From: CAVXYG01 sp963766005
Lineage (GTDB): Bacteria; Actinomycetota; Actinomycetes; S36-B12; GCA-2699445
Length of the DNA stretch: 64,000 bases
Direction: 5' to 3'
Assembly (NCBI GenBank): GCA_963766005.1
Contig: CAVXYG010000014.1
Coordinates: 1 to 64,000, forward strand
A program made the translations under genes and the position numbers. Numbering within the stretch: the first letter of the stretch is position 1; each line of letters begins with the position of its first letter. The notes under the pieces were generated by a model. That model was not told where the DNA came from and did not search any database. It saw nothing but the letters and a program-made list of their open reading frames with translations. This document shows positions 17,255 to 26,153 of the stretch, one piece after another.

Positions 17255-17706
17255 CCTTCGCCGGCGCCAGGTACCGGTCGATCGACGCGGTCCAGGTACC
17301 GGTCGATCGACGCGGCGCTCATGGCCAGCAGCTCCTCCCTCACCTCGGCGCTGTACCGGCCCCGGCCGGGCACCGGCTCGGCATGGCGCTCCAGCCCGCC
17401 GAGCTGGGTGCGCATCGAGGCGGCGAGGTACTTCCCGCACTGCCCGCCCGAGGCCGCCCACACCTTCTGCAGCGCCTTCCTGGCGTCGTAGGAGAACGTG
17501 TCGGCCCGCCGCTTCCCGGTCGGCTCCGCGACCTGCCTGCCCGAGCCCGGCGGCCGCTTCGCCGCCGCGACCAGTCGCCGCCGGGCGTTGTCCCGCGACC
17601 AGCCGGTCACCGCCACGACCTGGTCCAGGATCCGGCCCTTGTCCTTCTTCGAGGCCGCCGCGTAGGCCTTCGCGTACTTCGCCGTGATCTCCGCCCGAGA
17701 CGCCAT
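17255..17706 (-). pseudogene. Transposase N-terminal fragment, copy 3
   Basis: The best preserved copy: about 143 residues in one frame from MASRAEITAKYAKAYAAASK through TGWSRDNARRRLVAAAK, FSYDARKALQKVWAASGGQ, CGKYLAASMRTQLGGLERHA and VREELLAMSAASIDRYL. At the C-terminal side a 25-bp tandem duplication repeats the IDRYL coding sequence (17268-17315) and the frame then leaves the family. The catalytic DDE domain is absent. An in-frame ATG at 17724 could be an alternative start. The fragment belongs to the segment duplicated at 6.2-8.2 kb. Confidence 0.7.
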
Positions 17707-17822
17707 CGACAACTCGCTTCCCATGCCCCACCGGCACGGTTTCGCGGGCACTCCTGCGTGAGGCGCCGAGCGTGCTTCGCGGGCAATGTCCGTACGTCTC
17801 GTTCGGGGGGTTGCGCACGGAG

Positions 17823-17838
17823 TCGAACATATGTACGA
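17823..17838 (+). promoter_or_regulatory. LexA/SOS box upstream of DUF222-HNH copy 2
   Basis: TCGAACATATGTACGA, identical to the element at 6626, lies about 112 bp before the GTG start. One base differs from the mycobacterial consensus. Confidence 0.7.
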
Positions 17839-17950
17839 TTCAGACGTCGGCAGGTGAAGCCCCCCAGCTGGGGCAGGGAAGAACGGCCGCGGATTCCGCG
17901 GCGATGGAGCAGGCGATCGGGGCCGGCGTCCATCGTCGTGGAGGTGCGCC

Positions 17951-19228
17951 GTGTCCTGTCCGGTCCTGGAGTCGCTGTCGCGGGCGGTCGACGCCGTGTC
18001 GGGCCTGCCCGTGCCCTCGGGCCTGGGCGCTGCCGCGGTGCTGGAGGAGCAGGCCCGCGTGCTGGCCGAGGCGGTCGCGCGCATGCAGCGGCAGCTGGCG
18101 GTCCGGATGGCGGCGCAGGAGCGGGAGGGCCCGCCGCCCACCGATGTCCGCGGCGACGCGGTCCGCGCCGGCCTCGGCGCCGCCCAGGCCGGCCGGCTGC
18201 GGCTGCTCGGCCGGTTCGCCGCCGATCACCCTGATCTGGGGGCCGCCTGGGCGCGGGGGGCGATCGCCGAGGACCACGTCGCCGCAGTCCGCGACGGCGC
18301 CGCCCGGCTCGCGGCCCCGCGGCTGCGCGAGGAACTGGTCGCGGCGGTCCTGCCGCACCTGCCGGCGCTGGACGCCAAGCGGGCCAGGCGGCTCGTGGCC
18401 CACGCCGTGGACCAGTTGCAGCCCGGCGATCCCGACAGCGAGGAGCTGTCCGACCACGCGGCCCGCTGCCTGGCCTGGTCGCGGACCCCCCGCGGCGGCA
18501 TCGCGTTCCAGGGGTACCTGCCGGCCGCGGAGGCGGCCGCGTTCACCGGCGCGGTGGAGGCGCTGGTCGCGTCCCTGCGCGGCGAGGGCGACGGGCTGTC
18601 CCCGGGGCAGCGCAGGGCCGACGCGCTGGCGTCGCTGGTCGCCGCCGCTGGCCGGGCCGGGCTGCCGAGCGGGGGCGGGCTGCCCGCCGCGATGACGCTG
18701 ACGGTGTCGCTGGCGGAGGCCTCCCGGGTCGCGCTGCGGGACCCCGCCGCCTTCGGGACCCTGTTCGAGGCCCGCCCGCACGGCGGCCCGGCCGCGGGCG
18801 GCTCGCCGTGCGGGGACGCCACCGCCCGGTTCGGGCTCTGCTGCGCCGCGGTGACCCCGGTGCTGCACGACGGGCCCGCCCCCGGCAGCCTGCTGGACCG
18901 GATCGCCCGCACCGGCACCCTGCCGCTGGCCGTGGGCCGCGGCGTCCGGCTGGCCACCCCCGCCCAGCGGCGGGCGCTGCAGGTGCGCGACGGCGGCTGC
19001 GCGATCCCCGGCTGCACCATCGGCGCCGCGCACACCGAGCCGCACCACGTGACCCCGTGGAGCCTCGGCGGTGCCACCGATCTGGACGACCTGGTGTCGC
19101 TGTGCTGGGCGCACCACCGGCTCACCGAACTCGGCAAGTACCGGTTCATCCGACGACAGCCCGGCCAGCCCAAACCCGCCGGCGCCCTCGAGCACCCGCT
19201 GTGGTGGATCCTGCCCCCGACCGCCTGA
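17951..19228 (+). CDS. DUF222 / HNH endonuclease domain protein (13E12-type), copy 2
   Basis: 425 residues, nearly identical to the protein at 6762-8039 over the first ~410. The same HNH elements are present: CAIPGC, EPHHVTPWSLGG, LCWAHHRL. Its C-terminus PKPAGALEHPLWWILPP is likely the ancestral form, because copy 1 reaches a different ending through an inserted A and a lost G. The GTG at 17951 has GGAGG about six bases upstream. The very high identity extends outside the gene into the transposase fragment and the following repeat, so the whole ~1.9-kb segment was copied recently. Confidence 0.87.
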   Translation: MSCPVLESLSRAVDAVSGLPVPSGLGAAAVLEEQARVLAEAVARMQRQLAVRMAAQEREGPPPTDVRGDAVRAGLGAAQAGRLRLLGRFAADHPDLGAAWARGAIAEDHVAAVRDGAARLAAPRLREELVAAVLPHLPALDAKRARRLVAHAVDQLQPGDPDSEELSDHAARCLAWSRTPRGGIAFQGYLPAAEAAAFTGAVEALVASLRGEGDGLSPGQRRADALASLVAAAGRAGLPSGGGLPAAMTLTVSLAEASRVALRDPAAFGTLFEARPHGGPAAGGSPCGDATARFGLCCAAVTPVLHDGPAPGSLLDRIARTGTLPLAVGRGVRLATPAQRRALQVRDGGCAIPGCTIGAAHTEPHHVTPWSLGGATDLDDLVSLCWAHHRLTELGKYRFIRRQPGQPKPAGALEHPLWWILPPTA

Positions 19229-19249
19229 ACCGCCGCGGCCGGGGGGTCG

Positions 19250-19376
19250 CGCCGACCTGCTTGCGCCACCGCACGGCCTGCGCACGTGCGGGGCTGCGGC
19301 ATGCCCTCACATCCGCACCGGATCCCCGCCGCGCCGGTCGAAGGCTCCGGGCACATCGGGGGCCCGCTGAAGGGAC
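19250..19376. repeat. ~125-bp dispersed repeat, copy B
   Basis: It starts CGCCGACCTGCTTGCGCCAC and ends near GGGGGCCCGCTGAAGGGACC. It shares the 3' half (CGCCGGTCGAAGGCTCC, then CACATCGGGGGCCCGCTG) better with copy C at 24712-24840 than with copy A. It directly follows the HNH gene. Confidence 0.65.
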
Positions 19377-19642
19377 CCTGCGGCGTTCGCGACGCGGAGC
19401 GGGTGGCGCGCTGGCGGCCGATCGGCCGTGATGACGGCGAAACAGTAGGTCGTGCCGGGTGGTCAGGCCGGTGTCCGTGACTGATGTCCGGTCGCCGATG
19501 GCAGGGCCACGGCGACGCCGGAGGCCGGGCAAGGGGCGGGTGGAGGCTGGGCAGGGCTGAGTCCCCGAGGGGCGGCGGCACGAGTCGGCGCGGTCATGGG
19601 ACGCGAGCGGGGGCGTGGCGCGGCCACCAATCCGGCGGCGCC

Positions 19643-20570
19643 TCACCGCCGGGCAGGCACCGGCCTGGCAGGGGCGGAAATCCCGGTATCGGCGTCGGGG
19701 CTGGCCAGGGCGCGCTCGAAACCGGTGAACGCGTCGAGCAGTGCGGTTGCCTCGAAGGCCCGGTTCCTCCGGCCTATCGTGACCTGGCGGACCACGCCGG
19801 CATCGACGAGGCGGGCGACGGCATCACCGGTGGCCTGGTAGCTGCGCCCGAGGCGCTCGGCTGCTGTGGTGACGCTGAAGACCGGCAGGGATGGCAGCGC
19901 ACTGATGAGCAAGTCCAGGGTGGAGTTCGCCCGCACTCCTCCGGCGTCCGCCCGGATGGCCGCCTCGAGTGATGCGAGGTCGAGCGCGAACTGCGCTGCA
20001 TCCCGGCATGCGCGCGACGTGGCGGTGAGGAACAGCCCGACCCAGTCGAGCAGTCCCGGGACGGGATCGCCGTCGGTCCGTGTCGCGTCGAGGGCGTCCA
20101 CATAGCGGCCGGCCTGCGTCGCGAGGATGAGGCTGATCGGCGGCAGGGCGCTGGAGGTCACCCCCCGGCGCCGCAGCACCAGTTGGACCAGGGCGCGTCC
20201 GGTGCGCCCGTTGCCGTCTGCGAACGGGTGGATCGTCTCGAACTGCGCGTGGGCCACGGCGGCCTGCAGGAGCGCCGGATGGTCGTCGCCGGACACGTAG
20301 TCGCACAGATCGGTGAGCAGTGCCGGCACCTCGTCTCTCGGCGGCGGACGAAGGCGGCGGAGCAGGGGTTCAGGACGGCCGCCTGGCGGTGATCCGGCGG
20401 CCCGCTCGGCTGCGGCGCAATCGTTCGCGTCATCGACGTGATCGCAGCCCTCCCTGGGCCAGGGCCGGCAGCGCACGCGATCAGGGGTACGCGCGGTAGC
20501 GGCAGTTGCGGTCCGCACGGGGGCTGCCCGTCGGGTTGCCTGGCCACACCCGTTCGACGTATCGACCCAT
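19643..20570 (-). pseudogene. Broken Fic family gene
   Basis: The gene begins at ATG 20570 after GGAGG with GRYVERVWPGNPTGSP and RADRNCRYRAYP, the typical N-terminus of a Fic subfamily, but a stop follows within ~35 codons. A middle part including the inhibitory helix is missing. The rest resumes in another frame: PPPRDEVPALLTDLCDYVSG, the catalytic motif HPFADGNGRTGR, and a C-terminal winged-helix-like region ending PARPVPARR. So both ends are present but the frame is broken and the centre deleted. The C-terminal tail resembles the end of the intact Fic at 10035 (NRPVPARPQD). Confidence 0.72.
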
Positions 20571-20586
20571 AGCGCCTCCGTGTGTT

Positions 20587-20606
20587 CAAGGTTAGCGAGC
20601 AACCTG
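20587..20606. promoter_or_regulatory. Inverted repeat upstream of the broken fic gene
   Basis: AGGTTAGCGAGCAACCT contains inverted AGGTT/AACCT arms just upstream of the broken gene's start (20570). It is a possible former operator, analogous in position to the inverted repeat before the intact fic gene. Confidence 0.3.
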
Positions 20607-20889
20607 GAATATGGAGATCGGTTGTTGAAGGTCGGACAAGCACTGCCGGGGAGCGCGGGGGTGGTGGCCGCCCAGGTTGAGCATGCCCGAGCGGTGCGGG
20701 CCTGCCCGCCTCGACCGTCCGCCCACACGTCGCCGAGTTCGCCGCTGCGCGGGTGTGCCGTCTCTTGCCCGTCCGCGCTTCCCACGCGGCGAGCGCTCGT
20801 TCAGGGCTGCTTTCAGCGAAGCGTCCGGGCACTGCGGGCGACGCTGACGAACTGTCGACTCGGGATCGAGCAAGCGCCAGACTGCCGGC

Positions 20890-21207
20890 ATGACGAGACG
20901 GGAGTTGGAGCTGATCAGCTTCGAGGACGCCGTGCGCTTCCACCCCTTGTGGAGCGAGGAGGACCGGCAGGCCGCGCGCGCCGCCATCGCCTGGGCCAGG
21001 AGCCGCGACCCCGGTGTCCGCGCAGGCGTTCCAGCGGCGCGGCATCGGGTGGTGCTCGTCGGATCCGACGAGCGGACCATCGTCACCCTCCGGGAGGGCT
21101 ACCTGCGCATCCACGACCCGGCACGGCCCGCGTTGGACGGCGCGGAGCCCGGAGTACGGCCCCGCAGCTGGGAGATACCTCTGTCCCGCCGACAGCGCCG
21201 CCGCTGA
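20890..21207 (+). CDS. Small protein of unknown function
   Basis: 105 residues from ATG 20890. The sequence (MTRRELELISFEDAVRFHPL, WSEEDRQAARAAIAWARS) has a balanced composition with an acidic helical N-terminal half and a basic end (SRRQRRR), unlike the shadow frames around it. GVPAARHRVVLVGSDERTIV suggests a small alpha/beta fold. No family was recognised, and no clear Shine-Dalgarno sequence precedes it. Confidence 0.4.
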   Translation: MTRRELELISFEDAVRFHPLWSEEDRQAARAAIAWARSRDPGVRAGVPAARHRVVLVGSDERTIVTLREGYLRIHDPARPALDGAEPGVRPRSWEIPLSRRQRRR

Positions 21208-21323
21208 GCTCCCGCGCCCGTCCGGCGTGACCCGAAGGTGCTGTGGGACAGGGCAGTTACGCGAACTGGGCCTATCGGACATCACATGCGATGCGCCAGG
21301 AACCACCGGATGCAGGCCGAGCG

Positions 21324-22499
21324 TCATTCGCGACCGATCACCGAGATGGTGTTGTCGAAATCGTCGAGGATGTAGACCGCCGACCCGTCCGGTGACGCCA
21401 CGGTGTACCACCAATTCTTCCCGTCCTGGACGGTGGCGGCGACGGTGTTGGTCGCGGTGTCGATCACCGATACCGTGCCGTTGGCCTGGTGGGCGATGTA
21501 GACGGCCGAGCCGTCGGGCAGCGCCGCACCCGCTGACAGCCCCCATGCGGCGCCGCTGGGGACGGTGGCGGTGACGGTGTTGGTGCTGGTGTCGATCACC
21601 GACACGGCGCCGTCTTCGTAGTTCGCGACGTAGATAGCGGACCCGTCGGGCAGTACGACCGGAACCGTTGGATGGCCGCTGAGGCTGATGGTCTCCGTCA
21701 CCGTGTTGGTGCTCATGTCGACCACCGAGACTGTGCCGCCTGCGGGTACGTAGAGCGCCGACCCGTCGGGCAGCACCACCGGGAACGCCGGGTTGCCTCT
21801 GACCGGGATCCTGGCCGTCACCGTGTTGGTGCCCGTGTCGATCACTTCCACCGTGTCGTCGCCCTGGTTGGGGATGTAGACCGCCGAGCCGTCCGGCGAC
21901 ACCGCCGGGATCCAGAACTCCAGATTCTGCGGGGGCTTCCCACGCTCCGGCCCTCCGCTGACGCTGATGGTGGCCGTCACTGTGTCGGTGGCAGTGTCGA
22001 TCACCGACACCGTCCCATCAGCGCCATTGGGGACGTAGACCGCCGACCCATCGGGCAGCACCAGTGGCCACTGGGGCCAACCACCAACCGGGATCGTCGC
22101 CGTCACCGTGTTGCTGCTGGTGTCGATCAGCGAGACCTTCCCATCGTCCCCGCCGATTGGGACGTAGACCGCCGAACCATCGGGCAGCACCGCTGGGCGT
22201 GTCCACGGCGCCCCGCCTACCGGGACCGTGGCAGTCACGGCATTGCTGCTGGTGTCGATCACGGAGACGGCGTCGCCGGTGGGCTTGTAGATCGCCGACC
22301 CGTCCGGCAGCATCACCGGGTAGATCCAGTAGCCTTCGTCGCTGCCAGGGATGGTCGCGGTCACCGTTGTCGGGTAAGAAGCAGTGGCGCCCTGCGGCCC
22401 TTCTGATCCCGACTGGTCGGCGCAGCCTGCGCCCACAGTCGCCAGGACCAGTGCAGCCACCAGGGCCACTGCTCGGCGGGTCACGCTCGCCATGCTCAT
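21324..22499 (-). CDS. Exported YVTN-type beta-propeller protein (putative lipoprotein)
   Basis: 391 residues. An N-terminal basic stretch and hydrophobic core AVALVAALVLATVGAG precede a Cys, so it may be a lipoprotein although the lipobox VGAGC is not ideal. The rest is eight repeats of ~40 residues with the pattern LPDGSAVYVPNGADGTVSVI then DTATDTVTATI, the YVTN/cytochrome-D1-like propeller. ATG 22499 is preceded by GGAGG; an internal ATG at 22493 is also possible. Such propellers usually bind partners or ligands outside the cell; there is no enzyme signature. Confidence 0.82.
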   Translation of the reverse strand: MSMASVTRRAVALVAALVLATVGAGCADQSGSEGPQGATASYPTTVTATIPGSDEGYWIYPVMLPDGSAIYKPTGDAVSVIDTSSNAVTATVPVGGAPWTRPAVLPDGSAVYVPIGGDDGKVSLIDTSSNTVTATIPVGGWPQWPLVLPDGSAVYVPNGADGTVSVIDTATDTVTATISVSGGPERGKPPQNLEFWIPAVSPDGSAVYIPNQGDDTVEVIDTGTNTVTARIPVRGNPAFPVVLPDGSALYVPAGGTVSVVDMSTNTVTETISLSGHPTVPVVLPDGSAIYVANYEDGAVSVIDTSTNTVTATVPSGAAWGLSAGAALPDGSAVYIAHQANGTVSVIDTATNTVAATVQDGKNWWYTVASPDGSAVYILDDFDNTISVIGRE

Positions 22500-22655
22500 T
22501 CCCACCTCCGCACAGGTGCTCCCCACCCCCGCGCAGGCGCTGGGAGGGGTGCCCTCTCCATCCGAGTCTCCGCCGAGACAAGCAGCGCTGACAGGGGCGA
22601 AGGTCACCGTGCACGGCGTCACCGGCAGCGTGGTGGACAAGGTGCGACGGGCCCC

Positions 22656-23039
22656 GGTCGCCGCCGCGAGACGGCGCTGCAGGGCTTCCAGCACGGCCGC
22701 TGCTTCTACTGCCACGAGCGGCTGGACGGGGTCGTGGCCGTCCACGTCGACCACGTCTACCCTCACGCGCTCACGACCCGGCCCGGCTGGCGGGGGCCGG
22801 ACCTGAACGGCGTCTGGAATCTCGTGGTCGCCTGCGCCGCCTGCAACCTGCAGAAAACGGACCGGCTCCCCTCTGGGGAAGAGGTCGGTCGGCTGCTGGC
22901 CCGCAACGTGGCGATCCTGCGCTCCCCGCACTCGCTCCGGAAGAGCATCCTCCTCGCCGCAGGAGGGGGTACCGGTACCCCGGCAGTCGACCAGGCTGCC
23001 TTCCTGCGCGGGGTCGACCGGGCCGCCCACTTCGCTTGA
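22656..23039 (+). pseudogene. Truncated HNH endonuclease
   Basis: The frame reads RRRETALQGFQHGRCFYCHE then VHVDHVYPH, DLNGVWNLVVACAACNLQK and ends HFA. This is the second half of an HNH nuclease: zinc pair CFYC, catalytic HVDH, Asn in GVWN, second zinc pair CAAC. The N-terminal half expected in this family is absent; upstream is the start region of the YVTN gene on the other strand. The domain itself looks intact, so a short product from GTG 22734 would lose the first CxxC. Confidence 0.6.
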
Positions 23040-23510
23040 TGGCGGCGCGGAGCTGCGTGCGCCCGACGGTCCGCGCCCCTTCCATAGCGGGCAGACGTGC
23101 CGCTGTGTGACATCGCCGGGAAGCAGCCCGGAAGGCATGGCCTCGGCCTCCTGGACGGTGTGCGCGCGCTGCCGGTCGGCCCCGTGGGGCGCGGCGCAGC
23201 GCCTCGCCGAAGAACGCGCCGCGGGGCAGCAGGTCCAGCGCGAACCTCCACCGTTCACACGTTCTCCCTGCCGCCCTGCAGGCAATGCCGGGGGTCGCCC
23301 TCCCACGACACCTCGCGCAGCAGGCGGCCGATCGGCGGAGTCATCGCTGGGGTATCGACGGGTCCACTGCGGCGGGTGCGCGGGGCCGTTGCCGCCACCT
23401 GCATCACCGCTACCCCGCGTGCGCGACAGCGGGCGATTGGGTCGCCGAGGACGGTCTCATCCGGCGGGGAGCCTTTGAGGATCCGCGTGTCCTCACAGCG
23501 GCAAGTTGCG
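23040..23510. other. No gene recognised
   Basis: Several plus-strand frames contain CxxC-like pairs but no coherent protein. It may be further nuclease debris. Confidence 0.4.
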
Positions 23511-24410
23511 CTACTGGAACTGCTGTTCAGTGCATAGGGCGGCTACCGCATCGGCGTCGAGTGCGAGCAGTTCGACGAAGGCCGAAACCTTGAACCAGTT
23601 GCTGTTGGGCCGGTCAGGCTTCGCGCTGACCTCGTATTCGCGTGTCCGCCATTCGCCCGAATCGATGTCTTTGGCGAGGTACGAACCCTTGAACCCCGAT
23701 TGCCTGCCCATCCACTTGTAGGGGTAGTCCTCGCCATCGCGGCGGGAGCCGCAAACGATGTCCCGCCCACTGAGCTTGGCGTCGGCGTTGGCCAGGAACG
23801 TCGCCTGTTTGGCCACCAGTTGCGGATAGGCGGCGATGGCGTGGGCGAGCACGTCCGACCAGAAGCCTGCGGCACTGCCGCTCAGTCGGTCCCGGACTTG
23901 TTCCCAGGTGACGACGCTGTCGACCGTTCCGGCTTTGAGGTGCAGCTCCGCGACGAGCGGCTGCGGGACGAGAAGGACGTGCCGGACCCGGTCGCGCTCC
24001 AGCCGCAGCACCCTCTGCCAGTTGTCGATCAGCGTGCGCTGGCGGGCCAGCTGCTCGCTGAGGCCGGCGTTCGACGGCCGGTCATACATCTTCGCCTCGA
24101 CAACGAGAAGCCAATCCGGGCCGGTCAGGACGAGGTCGGGAGTGTCCCCGGCGGCTCGCTTCGGCCAGCGCTGCTGGTCCTGCTCCGTGTACACGGATTC
24201 GGCGAAGTTGTACTCGGTGAAGAACTGCAGGTCGGGCTCCGCGGCGTCGGGATCCACCGCTGCATCCAGGCCGCAGAGATCTAGGAAGTCGTTGAGGGGG
24301 CCGAACCCGTGCCCGGTGAGGATGCCGGGCAGCACGGTGCCCGTGAAGTACCTTTCCTTGCGGTTGAACGGCAGTCGCTCCGCCGCCAGCGCCGCCTGGG
24401 ACTTCGTCAT
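23511..24410 (-). CDS. PD-(D/E)XK-like nuclease domain protein, unclassified
   Basis: 299 residues. The stretch TPDLVLTGPDWLLVVEAKMY (residues ~90-109) fits the PD-(D/E)XK nuclease core: PD at 91-92, then a beta-strand ending in E-A-K at 105-107. An acidic helix precedes it (FTEYNFAESVYTEQDQQRWP), and a Gln-rich helix follows (LSEQLARQRTLIDNWQRVL), as in this fold. The C-terminal half (YPYKWMGRQSGFKGSYLAKD) is unfamiliar. The family resembles stand-alone restriction or defence nucleases; the target is unknown. It stands alone, with debris on both sides. Confidence 0.6.
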   Translation of the reverse strand: MTKSQAALAAERLPFNRKERYFTGTVLPGILTGHGFGPLNDFLDLCGLDAAVDPDAAEPDLQFFTEYNFAESVYTEQDQQRWPKRAAGDTPDLVLTGPDWLLVVEAKMYDRPSNAGLSEQLARQRTLIDNWQRVLRLERDRVRHVLLVPQPLVAELHLKAGTVDSVVTWEQVRDRLSGSAAGFWSDVLAHAIAAYPQLVAKQATFLANADAKLSGRDIVCGSRRDGEDYPYKWMGRQSGFKGSYLAKDIDSGEWRTREYEVSAKPDRPNSNWFKVSAFVELLALDADAVAALCTEQQFQ

Positions 24411-24510
24411 CTCCAGGGCCTTCCCGTTGTCGAGCGTCGTTTGACTGGCAAGGCTAGCCGACCGTTGTGGTCCTAGGGAGTCGGGCGCGAGGCGGCGCTA
24501 CGGCGGGGCG

Positions 24511-24705
24511 CTACTGGGTCAGGCTCCACTCGACGACCCGCAGGTTGTCCTGAACAACACCGGATCGCAGCGCGGCCCACAGCCAGCGCCGCTGCGTTTC
24601 TCGGATGCGGTCGGCCCCGGCCCGTTTCAGCTCTTGGAAGCGCACTTCGCCGCCCCGCCAGGCGACCACATCGACCATGCCGCTGACGGATGGCTTGGCG
24701 GGAGC
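24511..24705 (-). pseudogene. C-terminal fragment of a VRR-NUC-type nuclease
   Basis: GMVDVVAWRGGEVRFQELKR and RIRETQRRWLWAALRSGV followed by VVEWSLTQ match the end of VRR-NUC domains (D-x-x-x-WR-GEV-F-E-K, then ETQRRWL). The upstream part of the gene has been replaced by copy C of the dispersed repeat at 24712. Only ~60 residues are left. Confidence 0.6.
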
Positions 24706-24711
24706 CAGTCC

Positions 24712-24840
24712 CGCCGACCCGCTTGGGCCACCGCACCGCCTGCGCACGTGCGGGGCTGCGGCATGCCCTCACATGGGTGCCGGGTCCCCGCGCGCGCCGG
24801 TCGAAGGCTCCGCGCACATCGGGGGCCCGCTGCAAGGGCA
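24712..24840. repeat. ~125-bp dispersed repeat, copy C
   Basis: It starts CGCCGACCCGCTTGGGCCAC and ends GGGGGCCCGCTGCAAGGG. Unlike copies A and B it does not follow an HNH gene but truncates a VRR-NUC gene, which suggests the repeat itself can move or marks a recombination joint. Confidence 0.65.
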
Positions 24841-25011
24841 CAGCCTGGGCGGTCGCCGGGGCTGTCGGTCGGCACCGGCAACGAGTTCCCGTAGGCCGGC
24901 GGCGGGAACGCGGACGAGCACCGCGGCGTTGCGGAACCGGTGCGGACCGAAACCGGGCCAGGCCGGTCCCCGCGGCGCTACGCTCGCGGCACACCGATGG
25001 CAGGAGCGGGC

Positions 25012-25269
25012 ATGAACGAGGGCACATTCGGGGAGATCCGGCTCTTCGCGGGGACGTTCGCCCCCGTGGGGTGGGCGTTCTGCGACGGGTCGGTGCTGCA
25101 GATCCGCGACAACATGGCGCTGTTCAGCCTCCTCGGCACGCAATTCGGCGGCGACGGCCAGACCACGTACGCGCTGCCGAAGCTGGACCCGCTGCCGACC
25201 AGCGGCCCCGGGGCGACGCCGGTCCACTACATGATCTGCACCCAGGGGATCTACCCCCAGCGGGACTGA
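25012..25269 (+). CDS. Small phage tail-collar domain protein
   Basis: 85 residues: MNEGTFGEIRLFAGTFAPVG, WAFCDGSVLQI, ALFSLLGTQFGGDGQTTYAL. This is the tail-collar fold (Pfam Tail Collar, also in MdpB-like microcystin-dependent proteins), typically a distal fibre or surface-binding module. Family proteins are usually ~170-180 residues; this one stops after the collar. An in-frame ATG at 24997 is an alternative start. A remnant of the same gene lies at 199-406. The injection-system operon starts 3.1 kb away, so use as a fibre part is possible but not shown. Confidence 0.75.
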   Translation: MNEGTFGEIRLFAGTFAPVGWAFCDGSVLQIRDNMALFSLLGTQFGGDGQTTYALPKLDPLPTSGPGATPVHYMICTQGIYPQRD

Positions 25270-25455
25270 GGCCGCGCGGTTCGCGTGAGAGGCGCCGGCC
25301 CCGAACGCTCCGGAGACGGTGCCATGCCTCGGCACGGGGGTGTGCCGCGCATTCGCCGGTCACGTACCGCGCTGGGCCCGGTCGGCGATGCCCGCGCTGC
25401 TCGTGGCGGCTGCCGTAGCCCTGCGATGTGCCCGTCGGCTGGAGGAGGAGGCGCC

Positions 25456-25590
25456 ATGCTGACGCACGAGGTCCGCCCCGCGGCGTAGATCGCGTCCGCG
25501 CCGATCCGCACCGGCTCCGCTGCTGGACCGGGTGGAGGTCGCCGGGGTGCCAGCCGGCGTGAGTGGGACCCGCCGGGTCGTCATTTCCCT
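25456..25590 (+). pseudogene. Truncated copy of the SRPBCC gene
   Basis: MLTHEVRPAA is followed by an in-frame stop, then IASAPIRT, then after an internal deletion PLLDRVEVAGVPAGVSGTRR and VV. These match residues 1-19 and ~46-70 of the intact protein at 4511-4993. The GGAGGAGG ribosome-binding site is kept. The gene ends in unrelated sequence. Confidence 0.75.
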
Positions 25591-25721
25591 CGCGCGTCTG
25601 CTGGGCGCGGCGGGGCAGGCACGCCGAGGGGTGCTGGGCCTGCTGGGCCGGGCGGCCCCAGGGCATCGGTGACCTTCCTCTGCCCTGTCCCGGCTTGGCC
25701 GGTGTGGCATAGGGAGGTGGC

Positions 25722-25975
25722 TTGATGAAGGGTGCAGACTCCTCGCCGGGGAAGGCGAACACGTCCCCGGATGGCCGCGGGTACTACTTCGTGGCCGACT
25801 TCGCCGTCATCTGCGACGGTGTCGTGCGGCCCTGGTGGGTCAGAGTGCCCCCGACATCGTGCTGTGCAAGTCGGGTCCCGCGGTCGGCAGCGCGACAGCC
25901 CGAGTCGAGGACTCGCTCGGTTCGGACTACACCGCCTTCGCCGACGCCGAGGTGACCCTGCGCCCGGCCAGGGCC
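25722..25975 (+). pseudogene. Unidentified frameshifted coding remnant
   Basis: A well-placed GGAGGTGG precedes ATG 25725. One frame gives GRGYYFVADFAVICDGVV and, after a shift, another gives GQSAPDIVLCKSGPAVGSAT, VEDSLGSDYTAFADAEVTL. Both stretches have natural amino-acid composition. No family was recognised. Confidence 0.3.
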
Positions 25976-26153
25976 CTTGCTGGGGTCGGCGTCGCTGGAC
26001 CTGGTGGCGGCCTTCGTGCCGGCGGTCGGGTTCTGAGCTCGGGACTCCCGCCTCTGGTGGAGCCATCGCTGTGGGGCTATCCGTGGAGTGAGTGGCGTTC
26101 CTGCTGAGGGGACTCATCGCTGGCCCGGGATCGCCGACGGGGAGATGGACGAC

